A stretch of DNA of 64,000 nt, taken from positions 124,001 to 188,000 of the forward strand of contig NZ_JAVAMP010000002.1 of assembly GCF_030730905.1 (NCBI RefSeq), given 5' to 3'. The stretch comes from Chengkuizengella axinellae (GTDB lineage Bacteria > Bacillota > Bacilli > Paenibacillales > KCTC-33759). The position numbers were made by a program, and so were the translations under genes. This document shows, one piece after another, positions 18,433 through 25,601 of the stretch. Position 1 is the first letter of the stretch. Every line of letters starts with the position of its first letter. Below the pieces are notes generated by a model that ran no database searches, was not told the DNA's origin, and saw nothing but the letters and a program-made list of their open reading frames with translations.

Positions 18433-18900
18433 ATGATAGAAAAAGAAACAATACAAGACTTGCGCATAACATTAGTTATGATAGACGCTGAGTTGAAAAA
18501 AGTAAAAAGTGATCAACATTTACTTCATTATTTAATTGCTAATGCAAATAAGATAGCAAAAAATCTATCTTCCAATATAAAGCAAGATGAAAACAAGAAT
18601 AGAATGAATAAAAAATTTAAACTTTTTGTAGTGAATAGTACTGTGTTCATTCTAGCATATGAAATAGAGGAAGCTATACTTGTTTATAAAAAGTCAAACC
18701 ATTCAAAAATGAACATAGAGTCCATTGAACAGATTAAAGATGATACAAAGATTTATATTCAGTCCTATCTTTATAACGATTCTATGTTGTGGTGGTTCGA
18801 GTTATTAGACGGTGCAATTCTAATAGAAGAAACAACAGCGGGTAAATTTTTTCATAATTTTTATCACTCATCAACTCAAATCATAGAGTGTGATATTTAA
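18433..18900 (+). CDS. Unknown protein, 155 aa
   Basis: ATG follows AAAAGGTGATACTTC. The product begins MIEKETIQDLRITLVMIDAE, with a helical Lys-rich first half and a more beta-rich second half (MLWWFELLDGAILIEETTAG). No transmembrane helix or known motif is visible. It lies between the sigma-like gene and the first oxygenase-like gene, with AT-rich elements on both sides (18383-18412 and 18899-18940), so it could be a single-gene unit. I do not recognise the family. Context suggests a role in the adjacent cluster, but nothing in the sequence shows which. Confidence 0.6.
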   Translation: MIEKETIQDLRITLVMIDAELKKVKSDQHLLHYLIANANKIAKNLSSNIKQDENKNRMNKKFKLFVVNSTVFILAYEIEEAILVYKKSNHSKMNIESIEQIKDDTKIYIQSYLYNDSMLWWFELLDGAILIEETTAGKFFHNFYHSSTQIIECDI

Positions 18901-18940
18901 ATAAAATAATATAATATAATTATAAAATAAAATAATAGGA
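18899..18940. repeat. AT-rich TATAATATAATTA element before oxygenase-like operon
   Basis: The block consists of ATAATATAATATAATTATAAA-type words and ends just before the GGAGAG ribosome binding site of the gene at 18953. It is the strongest of four similar elements in the cluster and a candidate promoter for the oxygenase, repeat-protein and radical SAM genes. Confidence 0.4.
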
Positions 18941-18952
18941 GAGTGAATAGGA

Positions 18953-19714
18953 ATGGGTTTTTATATACCTGGTTTTCCTACAGAAGTGAGTGAAACAATC
19001 GAGTTCCCTGATATTGCTGAGATGTTGCTGCATCCAATGTTTAGAGTAGCTACACCAGAAACATTAAGGAAATATGGAACTGAATTTCAAAAAGAGCTAT
19101 TGGATAAAACACCATTAAAAAACAATACAAAACACGTGACAATTTGGTCAGTAGTGAATGTAATTGATAATGGGCAAAGAGTAATGACAAATTATGATCC
19201 AAAAAGGTCGAATTCAGAATGGCATATTGATGGGTGTGAAATTGATGATGCCTTTGATCATATTTATCCAATTGAGACATGCCATCTCCTATTATCTTAT
19301 ACAACAGCATTAACTCAATTTAATAAAAACAAAATCAATTTTACAGGTGAAGTGGAGAAATACAATATATCAGAATTTCATCAATATTTAAATAGAATCA
19401 ACTTAAATGAACTCATAACACCACAATCCATAGAACCCAATAAAATATATACGTTTTCAAATCATCTTCATAGGGCGGTACCACCTAATCGAATTGAATT
19501 TAGATACACATGGAGAGTAAGGGAAACAAACAAAGAGTATATACCTAAACACGAAATGTCTCAGATGATAATTGAAAACACCGCATTTGATATTCATAAA
19601 CAAGACTGGTTCAGTAACCTTATTAAGGAGCATCATAACCACAAAATTAGCATCTATTTTCCAGCAGGTGTATGGAATTATTTCAATAAAAATATGGATG
19701 TTGATGATCTGTGA
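18953..19714 (+). CDS. Putative Fe(II)/2-oxoglutarate oxygenase, copy A, 253 aa
   Basis: ATG follows ATAGGAGAGTGAATAGGA. The iron-binding facial triad is visible as H91xD93 in SEWHIDGCE and H173 in FSNHLHRAVPPN, with R184 in IEFRYTWRVRE eleven residues further, the position used for 2-oxoglutarate binding in this superfamily. The region between the triad residues is beta-rich, as expected for a double-stranded beta helix. The gene overlaps copy B by four bases (GTGA), and copy B shares about the same length up to residue 190; copy A has an extra 60-residue C-terminal tail. It precedes two Asp/His-repeat genes and a radical SAM gene, so hydroxylation of Asp, His or another residue in those repeats is the obvious hypothesis. 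The family assignment rests on motif spacing alone. Confidence 0.6.
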   Translation: MGFYIPGFPTEVSETIEFPDIAEMLLHPMFRVATPETLRKYGTEFQKELLDKTPLKNNTKHVTIWSVVNVIDNGQRVMTNYDPKRSNSEWHIDGCEIDDAFDHIYPIETCHLLLSYTTALTQFNKNKINFTGEVEKYNISEFHQYLNRINLNELITPQSIEPNKIYTFSNHLHRAVPPNRIEFRYTWRVRETNKEYIPKHEMSQMIIENTAFDIHKQDWFSNLIKEHHNHKISIYFPAGVWNYFNKNMDVDDL

Positions 19715-20388
19715 AAATAAATCATACCATAAAAGGTTTCCCAAATCAGATTGGAACTTACATTGAGTTTCCTGATGTAGCTGACTTGTTACTTATGCCT
19801 ATGTTTGCTTCTGCAAGTGTTGATTATGTTTATAAGCACGGTACAGAATTTCAAAAATATTTAATAGATAAGACACCTCTAACCAATAAAAAAAAAGATG
19901 TCATTGTTAATGCACATATTCAGTTTTTAACTCCATCTGTAAAAGCTAGCATTCAGAGAATTGGTGGTTATGGAAATGGCGAGTGGCATATTGATAGCTC
20001 TGTAGATCCTTTTGAAGAAAGAGATATTTGTCATTTAATCACCACAAAAGCAACTGCTTTGACAGAATTTAATGCGAATCCAATTGAAGTAGAGTTGGAA
20101 GCAAATATGAGTATTATGGATTATCGATACTTTATTAATGAGAATGAAGATCCTTTGGGAATCATACCAAAAAAAATGGAGCCAAACAAATTTACAACTT
20201 TTACCAACCATGTTCATAGAGCCACCACGCCTCAAAAAAATGAGTTTAGGTATTTTTTTAGACTATTAGAAACGGATAGTTTTGAATCTAGTAATGATCA
20301 AATCTATCATCACTCCACAGTGTTTACAGATGAAGGATATAAGAAAAATATAGAAGTAAATGAAGGTAGTATTATGATTCATTTATAG
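19711..20388 (+). CDS. Putative Fe(II)/2-oxoglutarate oxygenase, copy B, 225 aa
   Basis: It starts at GTG within the stop of copy A, so translation is coupled. It shares with copy A the N-terminal pattern YIEFPDVADLLLMPMF, the GTEFQK(Y/E)L(I/L)DKTPL block, H93xD95 in NGEWHIDSS, H169 in FTNHVHRATTP and R180 in NEFRYFFRL. All four key positions are conserved at the same spacing, which argues that both copies are active rather than one being a decayed duplicate. The copies differ strongly elsewhere, as expected for separate substrates or a heterodimer. The next gene, encoding a repeat protein, follows after 14 bases with AGAAAGGGA as ribosome binding site. The substrate is unknown. Confidence 0.6.
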   Translation: MKINHTIKGFPNQIGTYIEFPDVADLLLMPMFASASVDYVYKHGTEFQKYLIDKTPLTNKKKDVIVNAHIQFLTPSVKASIQRIGGYGNGEWHIDSSVDPFEERDICHLITTKATALTEFNANPIEVELEANMSIMDYRYFINENEDPLGIIPKKMEPNKFTTFTNHVHRATTPQKNEFRYFFRLLETDSFESSNDQIYHHSTVFTDEGYKKNIEVNEGSIMIHL

Positions 20389-20402
20389 AAAGGGATTTTT
20401 CT

Positions 20403-21116
20403 ATGGCTATTGTAGGCAGTATATGGATAGAAAAAGAATACTTATACTTTATTGGGAATGATTCTAACGAATATCGATATTTAGGAGAACAAGTAAGTGT
20501 TCCAGTTAATGCACAACCAGGAAGTATGTGGGTAGAAGGCCCTGATTTATATTACATTGATGAGTATGGTGTGGAGAGAAAGTTAATCACCTACACTAGC
20601 ACGAATATAGCTAGCGCATTAAAAGGTAGCTTGTGGATTGAAAATAATTATATTTATTGGATTGATGAGTTAAGCAATAAAACCTATAACCATGGAGATA
20701 TTACCACTCCACACAGTGATATAGACCATAGCGATGATGCGCATGGAGATGATTCACACGGAGATTCCCATACAGATGATGCTCATGGAGATAAACATAC
20801 AGATGATGCTCATGGAGATTCCCATAGAGATGATGCCCGTGGAAATACACATGCGGATACTCATTCTGATTGGAGTCATGGAGATTCAGGAAGTAATCCA
20901 CATTATGACTATGATCCAGGAAGAGCCCACGCTGATAAATATTACGATGATGCATTTGGAGATATCCATTCAGATGATGCATTTGGAGATATCCATTCAG
21001 ATGATGCATTTGGGGATTCTCATTCTGATGACTCCCACGGAGATGATGCCCATGGAGATACATCCCATGCAGATGCCCAAGAAAGCCATTATGATAATCC
21101 AGAAAGAGTGATTTGA
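20403..21116 (+). CDS. Tail-repeat protein fused to Asp/His-rich repeat domain, 237 aa
   Basis: Residues 1-100 contain three units of a tail-type repeat: GSIWIEKEYLYFIGNDSNEY, GSMWVEGPDLYYIDEYGVER and GSLWIENNYIYWIDELSNKT. From about residue 105 to 230 the chain becomes almost pure Asp, His, Gly, Ser and Ala, built on DDAHGD/SHGD/SHTD units with some DAFGDIHSD units. It has no Cys and very little hydrophobic sequence. There is no signal peptide. The N-terminal repeat type suggests attachment to the phage-like particle, while the C-terminal repeats would bind divalent metals or serve as multi-site substrate for the oxygenases upstream and the radical SAM enzyme downstream. The strand is fixed by the ribosome binding site and the conserved N-terminal repeats. 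Confidence 0.75.
   Translation: MAIVGSIWIEKEYLYFIGNDSNEYRYLGEQVSVPVNAQPGSMWVEGPDLYYIDEYGVERKLITYTSTNIASALKGSLWIENNYIYWIDELSNKTYNHGDITTPHSDIDHSDDAHGDDSHGDSHTDDAHGDKHTDDAHGDSHRDDARGNTHADTHSDWSHGDSGSNPHYDYDPGRAHADKYYDDAFGDIHSDDAFGDIHSDDAFGDSHSDDSHGDDAHGDTSHADAQESHYDNPERVI
20946..21026 (+). repeat. 27-bp tandem repeat inside the Asp/His gene
   Basis: A unit starting GATGATGCATTTGGAGATAT occurs three times head to tail at 20946, 20973 and 21000; the first two are identical over 27 bases and the third changes near its end. It encodes DDAFGDIHS. The near-identity indicates recent slippage expansion in the coding repeat. Confidence 0.85.
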
Positions 21117-21147
21117 TGTTGACCTTTTTTGAAAGGAGGTGAAAACA

Positions 21148-21726
21148 ATGGCAGAATATACTGATCAATTTATTCCACATACGGATACTCCTCATGGGGA
21201 TAAAGCACACACAGATATACATTATGATGACAGTGCTTCTGATACGCATTATGATGATGCTCATGGAGATGATGCATTTGGGGATACGCATTATGATAAT
21301 GCTGCTGTCAGCACCTATTACGATGATGCTGCTGGAAATATACATTACGATGATGCGCATGGAGATGATGCGCATGGAGACGATGCTCATGGTGATACAG
21401 CCCCTTCATCAGTGCATACAGATTATATTGACGAAAATGCAACTCATGTAGATTATTTAACTGATACGTTGCATAGTGATGATGCGCATGGAGATGATGC
21501 GCATGGAGACGATGCCCATGGCGATTCTTATGCTGATGATGCCCACGGAGATTCATATACTGATGCTCCATATCAAGATTCTCATTTAGATGACGCCCAT
21601 GGGGATGACGCGCATGGAGACTCTTATCAAGATGATGCTCATGGTGATTCTCATACAGATGAAGCCCACGTAGATGAGGTACATGTAGATACTCCAGAAT
21701 CGCATGCTGACTCACCAACTGGCTAA
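21148..21726 (+). CDS. Asp/His-rich DAHGD-repeat protein, 192 aa
   Basis: ATG 21148 follows AAAGGAGGTGAAAACA; an upstream in-frame GTG at 21139 overlaps that site. After a short N-terminus (MAEYTDQFIPHTDTPHGDK) the whole protein is repeat: about eleven DAHGD copies, often as DDAHGDDAHGDDAHGD, interleaved with DTHYDDA, DSYADD and VHVDTPESHAD units. There is no Cys and hardly any Leu, Ile or Val, so it cannot have an ordinary globular core. Compared with the gene at 20403 it lacks the tail-type N-terminal repeats. It lies immediately upstream of the radical SAM gene and has by far the stronger ribosome binding site, fitting a substrate made in excess over its modifying enzyme. Metal binding is likely from composition; modification is inferred. 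Confidence 0.75.
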   Translation: MAEYTDQFIPHTDTPHGDKAHTDIHYDDSASDTHYDDAHGDDAFGDTHYDNAAVSTYYDDAAGNIHYDDAHGDDAHGDDAHGDTAPSSVHTDYIDENATHVDYLTDTLHSDDAHGDDAHGDDAHGDSYADDAHGDSYTDAPYQDSHLDDAHGDDAHGDSYQDDAHGDSHTDEAHVDEVHVDTPESHADSPTG

Positions 21727-21789
21727 AAAACTTTGGGAAAAGGGAAGAGGAGGGAATTCGTTACAAAATAGGGTAGCGAATATAAAAAT

Positions 21790-23019
21790 ATGACAGTTGA
21801 ATTAAGACCATTAAATGTAGCTTGTAACTTGAGTTGTACTTATTGTTATCAAGAGCCTCAAAGGCAAATAACGAACAATCAAAGTAAAGGCTATGATATT
21901 GATAAAATGCTGCAGGAAGTTGACAAAGTAGGTCATAATTTTAACGTCTTTGGTGGAGAAGCACTGCTTGTTCCAAAAAAAGACTTGGAAAGGTTATGGG
22001 AATTTGGGTTAAAGAAATTTAATCAAAACGGCATTCAGACGAATGGGACGTTGATTGATGATGATCATATCGAACTATTTAAAAAATACAAAGTATATGT
22101 TGGAGTTTCTGTAGATGGACCTGATGAATTAAATAGTTTAAGAGAAGTTCGCGGAAAAGAGGGGAATGACCAAGCTACTTATGAAGCTACAAAAAAAACG
22201 ATACAAAATATTGAAAGATTAAAAAAAGAAAACATCCCTGTAGGAGTGATTATTACTCTCCATCGTCTGAATGGGACAAAAGAGAAAATTCCTAAATTAT
22301 TAGAATTTGTAAAATGGCTGCATTCTTTAGGGATCTCTGGTAACTTCCATGCTCTTGAAGTGGATAAAACGATGCCGGATCAAGAAAAACATGTTTTAAC
22401 GCAAGAGGAAAATGCGGAGTTATTCATCACGCTGGCTAAGTTTGTAAAGGAACATAAAATGCGTTGGAAACCATTTAGTGATATGGAAGACATGTTGCTA
22501 GGAGACGATTCTCAGTCTAATTGTATATGGAATCGTTGCGATTCTATGAATACAAGTGCCGTATATGGAATCGAAGGGAATGGATCACTATCGAATTGTG
22601 GTAGAACTGCAAAAGAGGGAATAGATTGGTACAAAGCAAATGATCATAATTATTCCAGATATATTTCATTGTATAATACCCCTGATGAAATGGGTGGTTG
22701 CAAGGGTTGTCGATTTTGGTTGTTATGTGGTGGTAGTTGTGTAGGTGAAGCCATAGATGGAGATTTTAGAAATAAAACGATACATTGTCATACACAATAT
22801 GAACTTCTGTCATATTATGAACAAGAATTGTTAAAAACAGGTGTAGAACCTATCACTACTTCTGAAAAGCGAACGCTTTTAGAAAAGATATCTATTAAAC
22901 ATTTATCTATGAATCATAATATTTCATTAAGACAAGCGATTAAAGAATTAGAAAAAAGTAAAAAACAAGTTGTTAATTTACCTGTGAAAAAAACAGAAAC
23001 AACACGTGCAAACAAATAA
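21790..23019 (+). CDS. Radical SAM/SPASM-type protein, 409 aa
   Basis: The [4Fe-4S] cluster motif is C12-x3-C16-x2-C19 in NVACNLSCTYCYQE at the N-terminus, followed by the SAM-binding FGGEAL and QTNGTLI segments expected of the partial TIM barrel. From about residue 245 a second Cys set appears: SNCIWNRCDS, LSNCGRT, GGCKGCRFWLLCGGSC and IHCH, matching a SPASM domain that holds auxiliary clusters. Enzymes with this architecture usually modify peptides or proteins. The ATG has no good ribosome binding site (the nearest is AGGG 16 bases away), and no alternative start exists between it and the in-frame stop at 21769. Neighbours are the DAHGD-repeat protein upstream and a Cys-motif protein 18 bases downstream. 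The reaction is unknown. Confidence 0.85.
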   Translation: MTVELRPLNVACNLSCTYCYQEPQRQITNNQSKGYDIDKMLQEVDKVGHNFNVFGGEALLVPKKDLERLWEFGLKKFNQNGIQTNGTLIDDDHIELFKKYKVYVGVSVDGPDELNSLREVRGKEGNDQATYEATKKTIQNIERLKKENIPVGVIITLHRLNGTKEKIPKLLEFVKWLHSLGISGNFHALEVDKTMPDQEKHVLTQEENAELFITLAKFVKEHKMRWKPFSDMEDMLLGDDSQSNCIWNRCDSMNTSAVYGIEGNGSLSNCGRTAKEGIDWYKANDHNYSRYISLYNTPDEMGGCKGCRFWLLCGGSCVGEAIDGDFRNKTIHCHTQYELLSYYEQELLKTGVEPITTSEKRTLLEKISIKHLSMNHNISLRQAIKELEKSKKQVVNLPVKKTETTRANK

Positions 23020-23037
23020 ATTGGGGGAATAAAGGAT

Positions 23038-23943
23038 ATGGAATTATTACAATTTGAACATGAGATCCCTCCTTTTGCAAGAATGTCATGGGTTTCTAAA
23101 GAAGTTAAGGATCAATGGGAAGCAAGAATGCAAAAGGCATGTAAAGTTTATAGTCGTTTAGAACTAGAAACTGTAAAACATGGGATCAGAGATTGTACAA
23201 CAAGACATATATCAGGAAATAATCTAGAATATGAAATGGAACAGCTAGCTAAAGATGGGCTTGTCTTTCTGCCTATTAGAAAAGTAGGGACATATTCTGG
23301 ATTTGCCCACAAACATCCACCGGTTCTTCAAGGCAAACCTTGGGCCTATTATGGGGTTGTATCTAAAGAACCTGAGAAGGCTTGGTTATTTAGCCATTCT
23401 AGTAATAATAATTCTAAAGTAGATCATGAAACGATAGGACAATTACTTGGTTATCCTAAGTGCTGTAGAGACTTTTTCGATAGTGTTTGGTTAGATGGAT
23501 ATATTGATCCAGTTTGGCAGCAAGCATTGAATTCCAAGGAAGAGAACATTAAGAACAAGAAGGAACAGTTTATAAGAGTGAAAGATACAGTGAATCATGA
23601 GAATAATGTAATGCTAAGGTATATAGGAGTTAGAATCGTCCCTAATATTCCATGCTCACTAGATTGTTCACACTCACTAGAAAACGCTAGGAAATGGATT
23701 GAACTAGGAAAGGAATTAAATCTTGAAGGTGTAGACGATTTAATTTACTTACTTAAACTTCCTGTTGAATGGGATTGTCAAAAGGGGATCGCTTATATTT
23801 CGACGCCTTTATTTAAGATCGAGACTAATTCAATGACTTGTTACCCAAAACATGTAGTACAAAAAGAAGGAACAGAATTCCCAAAAGGGACACCTTTAGG
23901 TAATAAATTTCCATGGACTGAGGCTTGGAAAATGATAAAATAG
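23038..23943 (+). CDS. DUF483-like protein with CC motif, 301 aa
   Basis: ATG follows GGGGGAATAAAGGAT. Two motifs stand out: GYPKCCRDFFDSVWLDGY (C142, C143) and RIVPNIPCSLDCSHSLENA (C-x3-C-x-H). This pair is what I associate with the DUF483 family, which has no established activity; the assignment is from memory of the motif and needs a profile search. No membrane segment or signal peptide is visible. It is 18 bases downstream of the radical SAM gene, so the two are probably co-expressed, and the conserved Cys and His residues would suit a metal- or thiol-dependent partner or second modifying enzyme for the Asp/His-repeat proteins. No terminator is visible after it. Confidence 0.55.
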   Translation: MELLQFEHEIPPFARMSWVSKEVKDQWEARMQKACKVYSRLELETVKHGIRDCTTRHISGNNLEYEMEQLAKDGLVFLPIRKVGTYSGFAHKHPPVLQGKPWAYYGVVSKEPEKAWLFSHSSNNNSKVDHETIGQLLGYPKCCRDFFDSVWLDGYIDPVWQQALNSKEENIKNKKEQFIRVKDTVNHENNVMLRYIGVRIVPNIPCSLDCSHSLENARKWIELGKELNLEGVDDLIYLLKLPVEWDCQKGIAYISTPLFKIETNSMTCYPKHVVQKEGTEFPKGTPLGNKFPWTEAWKMIK

Positions 23944-24046
23944 CCATTTGAAGCAGAAAAAAATATGGTTTAGGAATGTTATGTGATTCTAGTCTAGTTA
24001 ATTCTACAAAAACTAACAAAATGCCTGATTTACTTACATTAAGCTA

Positions 24047-24076
24047 TTGTAATTATTATCTAATAGATGTTATAAT
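24047..24076 (+). promoter_or_regulatory. Putative sigma-A promoter
   Basis: TTGTAA at 24047-24052 and TATAAT at 24071-24076 are separated by 18 bases. It precedes the small gene at 24110, whose ribosome binding site AAGGGGTG follows about 20 bases later. Confidence 0.55.
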
Positions 24077-24109
24077 TTTCTTATAAAATAAGTAAGGGGT
24101 GCTTTTTAA

Positions 24110-24295
24110 ATGGGATTAACTTGTACAAATAAGGAAGAAATGATTAATATGTTGGATTATGCACTTTGGTTTGAAAACATGAACTACAATAAATATGCAG
24201 ATTTAATAGGATTTATTGACCTTTTAGATAAAAATGGACAAGTCAATATTAATGACAAGTATTCATTTAAATTAATAGTCTCTGAGAAAAAATAA
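24110..24295 (+). CDS. Small unknown protein, 61 aa
   Basis: ATG follows AAGGGGTGCTTTTTAA and the gene has its own candidate promoter at 24047. The product starts MGLTCTNKEEMINMLDYALW and is acidic and Tyr/Asn-rich, with a likely helix in the first half and a short beta segment near VNINDKYSFKLIVS. No known motif is visible. It is followed after 90 bases by another small gene, and both lie between the radical SAM cluster and the convergent DNA-binding gene, the kind of place where small phage-type regulators occur. No function is assigned. Confidence 0.55.
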   Translation: MGLTCTNKEEMINMLDYALWFENMNYNKYADLIGFIDLLDKNGQVNINDKYSFKLIVSEKK

Positions 24296-24385
24296 TACTT
24301 AATTATAATATAAGTTTGTTATATCAATATACAAAGTTATTCATCAGATAGTGATAATCAAAACGTATTCAAGGAGAGTTGTAAT

Positions 24386-24613
24386 ATGAGTTTAAAAGAG
24401 AAAGAGATAATAGAAAGCTCAATAGAAAGCTCAATAGAAAGCAATGTAGCATTTGAGGGATTAGAGTTATTTACTTCAATTATAAATAGTACAAAAATTG
24501 AACTGATTGAGCTCGTGAAGGAAGGAAAAGTTTCTGAAACTACAGCGAATCGCATTTTTTCAGAATATGAATATAATTTTTTTCAAAAGATGGTTAAAGT
24601 TACTGTTAAATAA
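24386..24613 (+). CDS. Small unknown helical protein, 75 aa
   Basis: ATG follows CAAGGAGAGTTGTAAT, a good ribosome binding site. The N-terminus MSLKEKEIIESSIESSIESN contains a threefold ESSI repeat from a 12-base tandem (GAAAGCTCAATA), then a helical, Glu-rich region ending KMVKVTVK. No known motif is visible. The long inverted repeat at 24628-24682 lies just after the stop and probably ends the transcript. An AT-rich spacer similar to other elements of the cluster precedes it. Function unknown. Confidence 0.55.
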   Translation: MSLKEKEIIESSIESSIESNVAFEGLELFTSIINSTKIELIELVKEGKVSETTANRIFSEYEYNFFQKMVKVTVK

Positions 24614-24627
24614 ATAGAATAATTATA

Positions 24628-24682
24628 TTTGCTCTTATTAGTGATGTAGACGGATATATCCAGAATCACTTATAAGAGCAAA
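24628..24682. terminator. Long inverted repeat, likely bidirectional terminator
   Basis: TTTGCTCTTATTAGTGAT pairs with ATCACTTATAAGAGCAAA with one mismatch over 18 bases, around a 19-base loop that itself contains GGATATATCC. It lies between the convergent genes ending at 24613 (+) and 24789 (-). There is no strong T-run, so an operator is an alternative. Confidence 0.6.
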
Positions 24683-24788
24683 TTTAAAATATGAAGAAAA
24701 ATCAACTAAAGTTTGAGTGTTTGATTCATTTTATAACATAGAAATATTGTGTACATAATTTTGATGTATAGTAAATATAGTTTAGTCA

Positions 24789-25214
24789 TTAATTATTTTT
24801 TTTGGTGGAAGGTAATGTCATAAAATGTTCAATCTTTTGATTTAATACTCTAACCGTTCCTTCAAGTTCTGAATTTAATTTAACTAAAGAATCATTTTCT
24901 TTTTGTAATTTTTGAACTAAATTTTGAAGATAATTAATTTGTTCTTCTTTTGAATTATTTAATAAAAATTCATCTGTACTTTTATTGTATTCATATTTTG
25001 TAGGAAAACGTCTTGAACTTGGTTTTATAATGGATATGACTTTTTCTTTAGCGAGTTGTTTAATGGCTTTATGAGCAGTTGCTAAAGCGATTTCTGATCC
25101 CTCGGCAATTTCTAAAACAGTGGCTTCTATATACTTTTCACCAGTTCCTTTAATTTTGTTTACAAAAAACATCTCTACTTTATGCAAGTTTTTATCAGAA
25201 ACTTGATACATCAA
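24789..25214 (-). CDS. Winged-helix DNA-binding protein with coiled coil, 141 aa
   Basis: Residues about 10-70 fit a winged helix-turn-helix (VLEIAEGSEIALATAHKAIK followed by QLAKEKVISIIKPSSRRFP, where the last part would be the wing). Residues about 85-130 form a heptad-rich coiled coil (INYLQNLVQKLQKENDSLVK). Upstream on the minus strand there is AGGAATATTG before the ATG at 25212-25214, though the spacing is short and the preceding GGGGAGG also fits. DNA-binding plus coiled-coil architecture is typical of small plasmid or phage partition and replication factors and of RacA-like proteins. It faces the radical SAM cluster. The role, a regulator of that cluster or a DNA-organising protein, is inferred. 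Confidence 0.6.
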   Translation of the reverse strand: MMYQVSDKNLHKVEMFFVNKIKGTGEKYIEATVLEIAEGSEIALATAHKAIKQLAKEKVISIIKPSSRRFPTKYEYNKSTDEFLLNNSKEEQINYLQNLVQKLQKENDSLVKLNSELEGTVRVLNQKIEHFMTLPSTKKNN

Positions 25215-25497
25215 TATTCCTCCCCATTAAATCTTTTCAAAATAATTATAACACATTTATAATTTAAGAGTAAAGGAAAGATGTTTCCCATTTACTAATT
25301 CTATGTTCCTATTTATTTATTATTAAAGTAATATTGATAAATAAAATAATATAAATATAATGTAAAAATACAATGATGTCATGTCATTTAGTAGTGAATT
25401 TGAGTGCTGAAATTGTTAAAATATTTCTTGAAAATATAAATAACCCAAGATTGATTTTAACATTATTGTTCAATTTTAACATGAAAAATTTATTCAT
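25215..25497. other. AT-rich intergenic region
   Basis: No open reading frame with a ribosome binding site is seen. It contains an AT-rich stretch at about 25335-25366 resembling the elements of the fibre cluster, and presumably the promoter of the minus-strand DNA-binding gene. Base composition is extreme compared with the two-component genes that follow. Confidence 0.4.
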
Positions 25498-25562
25498 TTG
25501 ACTGAAAATATGTGCTTCGTTATGATGAATTCAAATGAAATTATTCTTCGTTATGATGAATT
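25498..25562 (+). promoter_or_regulatory. Promoter with 17-base direct repeat before two-component genes
   Basis: TTGACT at 25498-25503, a 17-base spacer and TATGAT at 25521-25526 form a good sigma-A promoter. The word CTTCGTTATGATGAATT occurs at 25515-25531 and again at 25546-25562, three helical turns apart, overlapping the -10. OmpR-type regulators bind direct repeats, so autoregulation is possible. Confidence 0.5.
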
Positions 25563-25601
25563 TTAATTAAAAATATGTTTTAGAATGGAGTAAGTTTTTA
25601 T

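Noticed and set aside
20701-21390. A long minus-strand frame of 229 codons, His/Met/Ile-rich, opposite the Asp/His-repeat genes
   Set aside because: It is the antisense reading of the repeat codons, has no ribosome binding site, and the plus-strand genes have strong sites and a conserved N-terminal repeat domain.
20700-21720. Dense short repeats that could suggest a CRISPR array
   Set aside because: The repeats are in-frame coding units without unique spacers of constant length, and no cas gene is nearby.
1-24700. Complete prophage
   Set aside because: No capsid, portal, terminase, integrase, holin or lysin gene is visible in this window; only distal fibre-type and accessory genes can be supported, so phage, tailocin or another tail-like particle cannot be separated.
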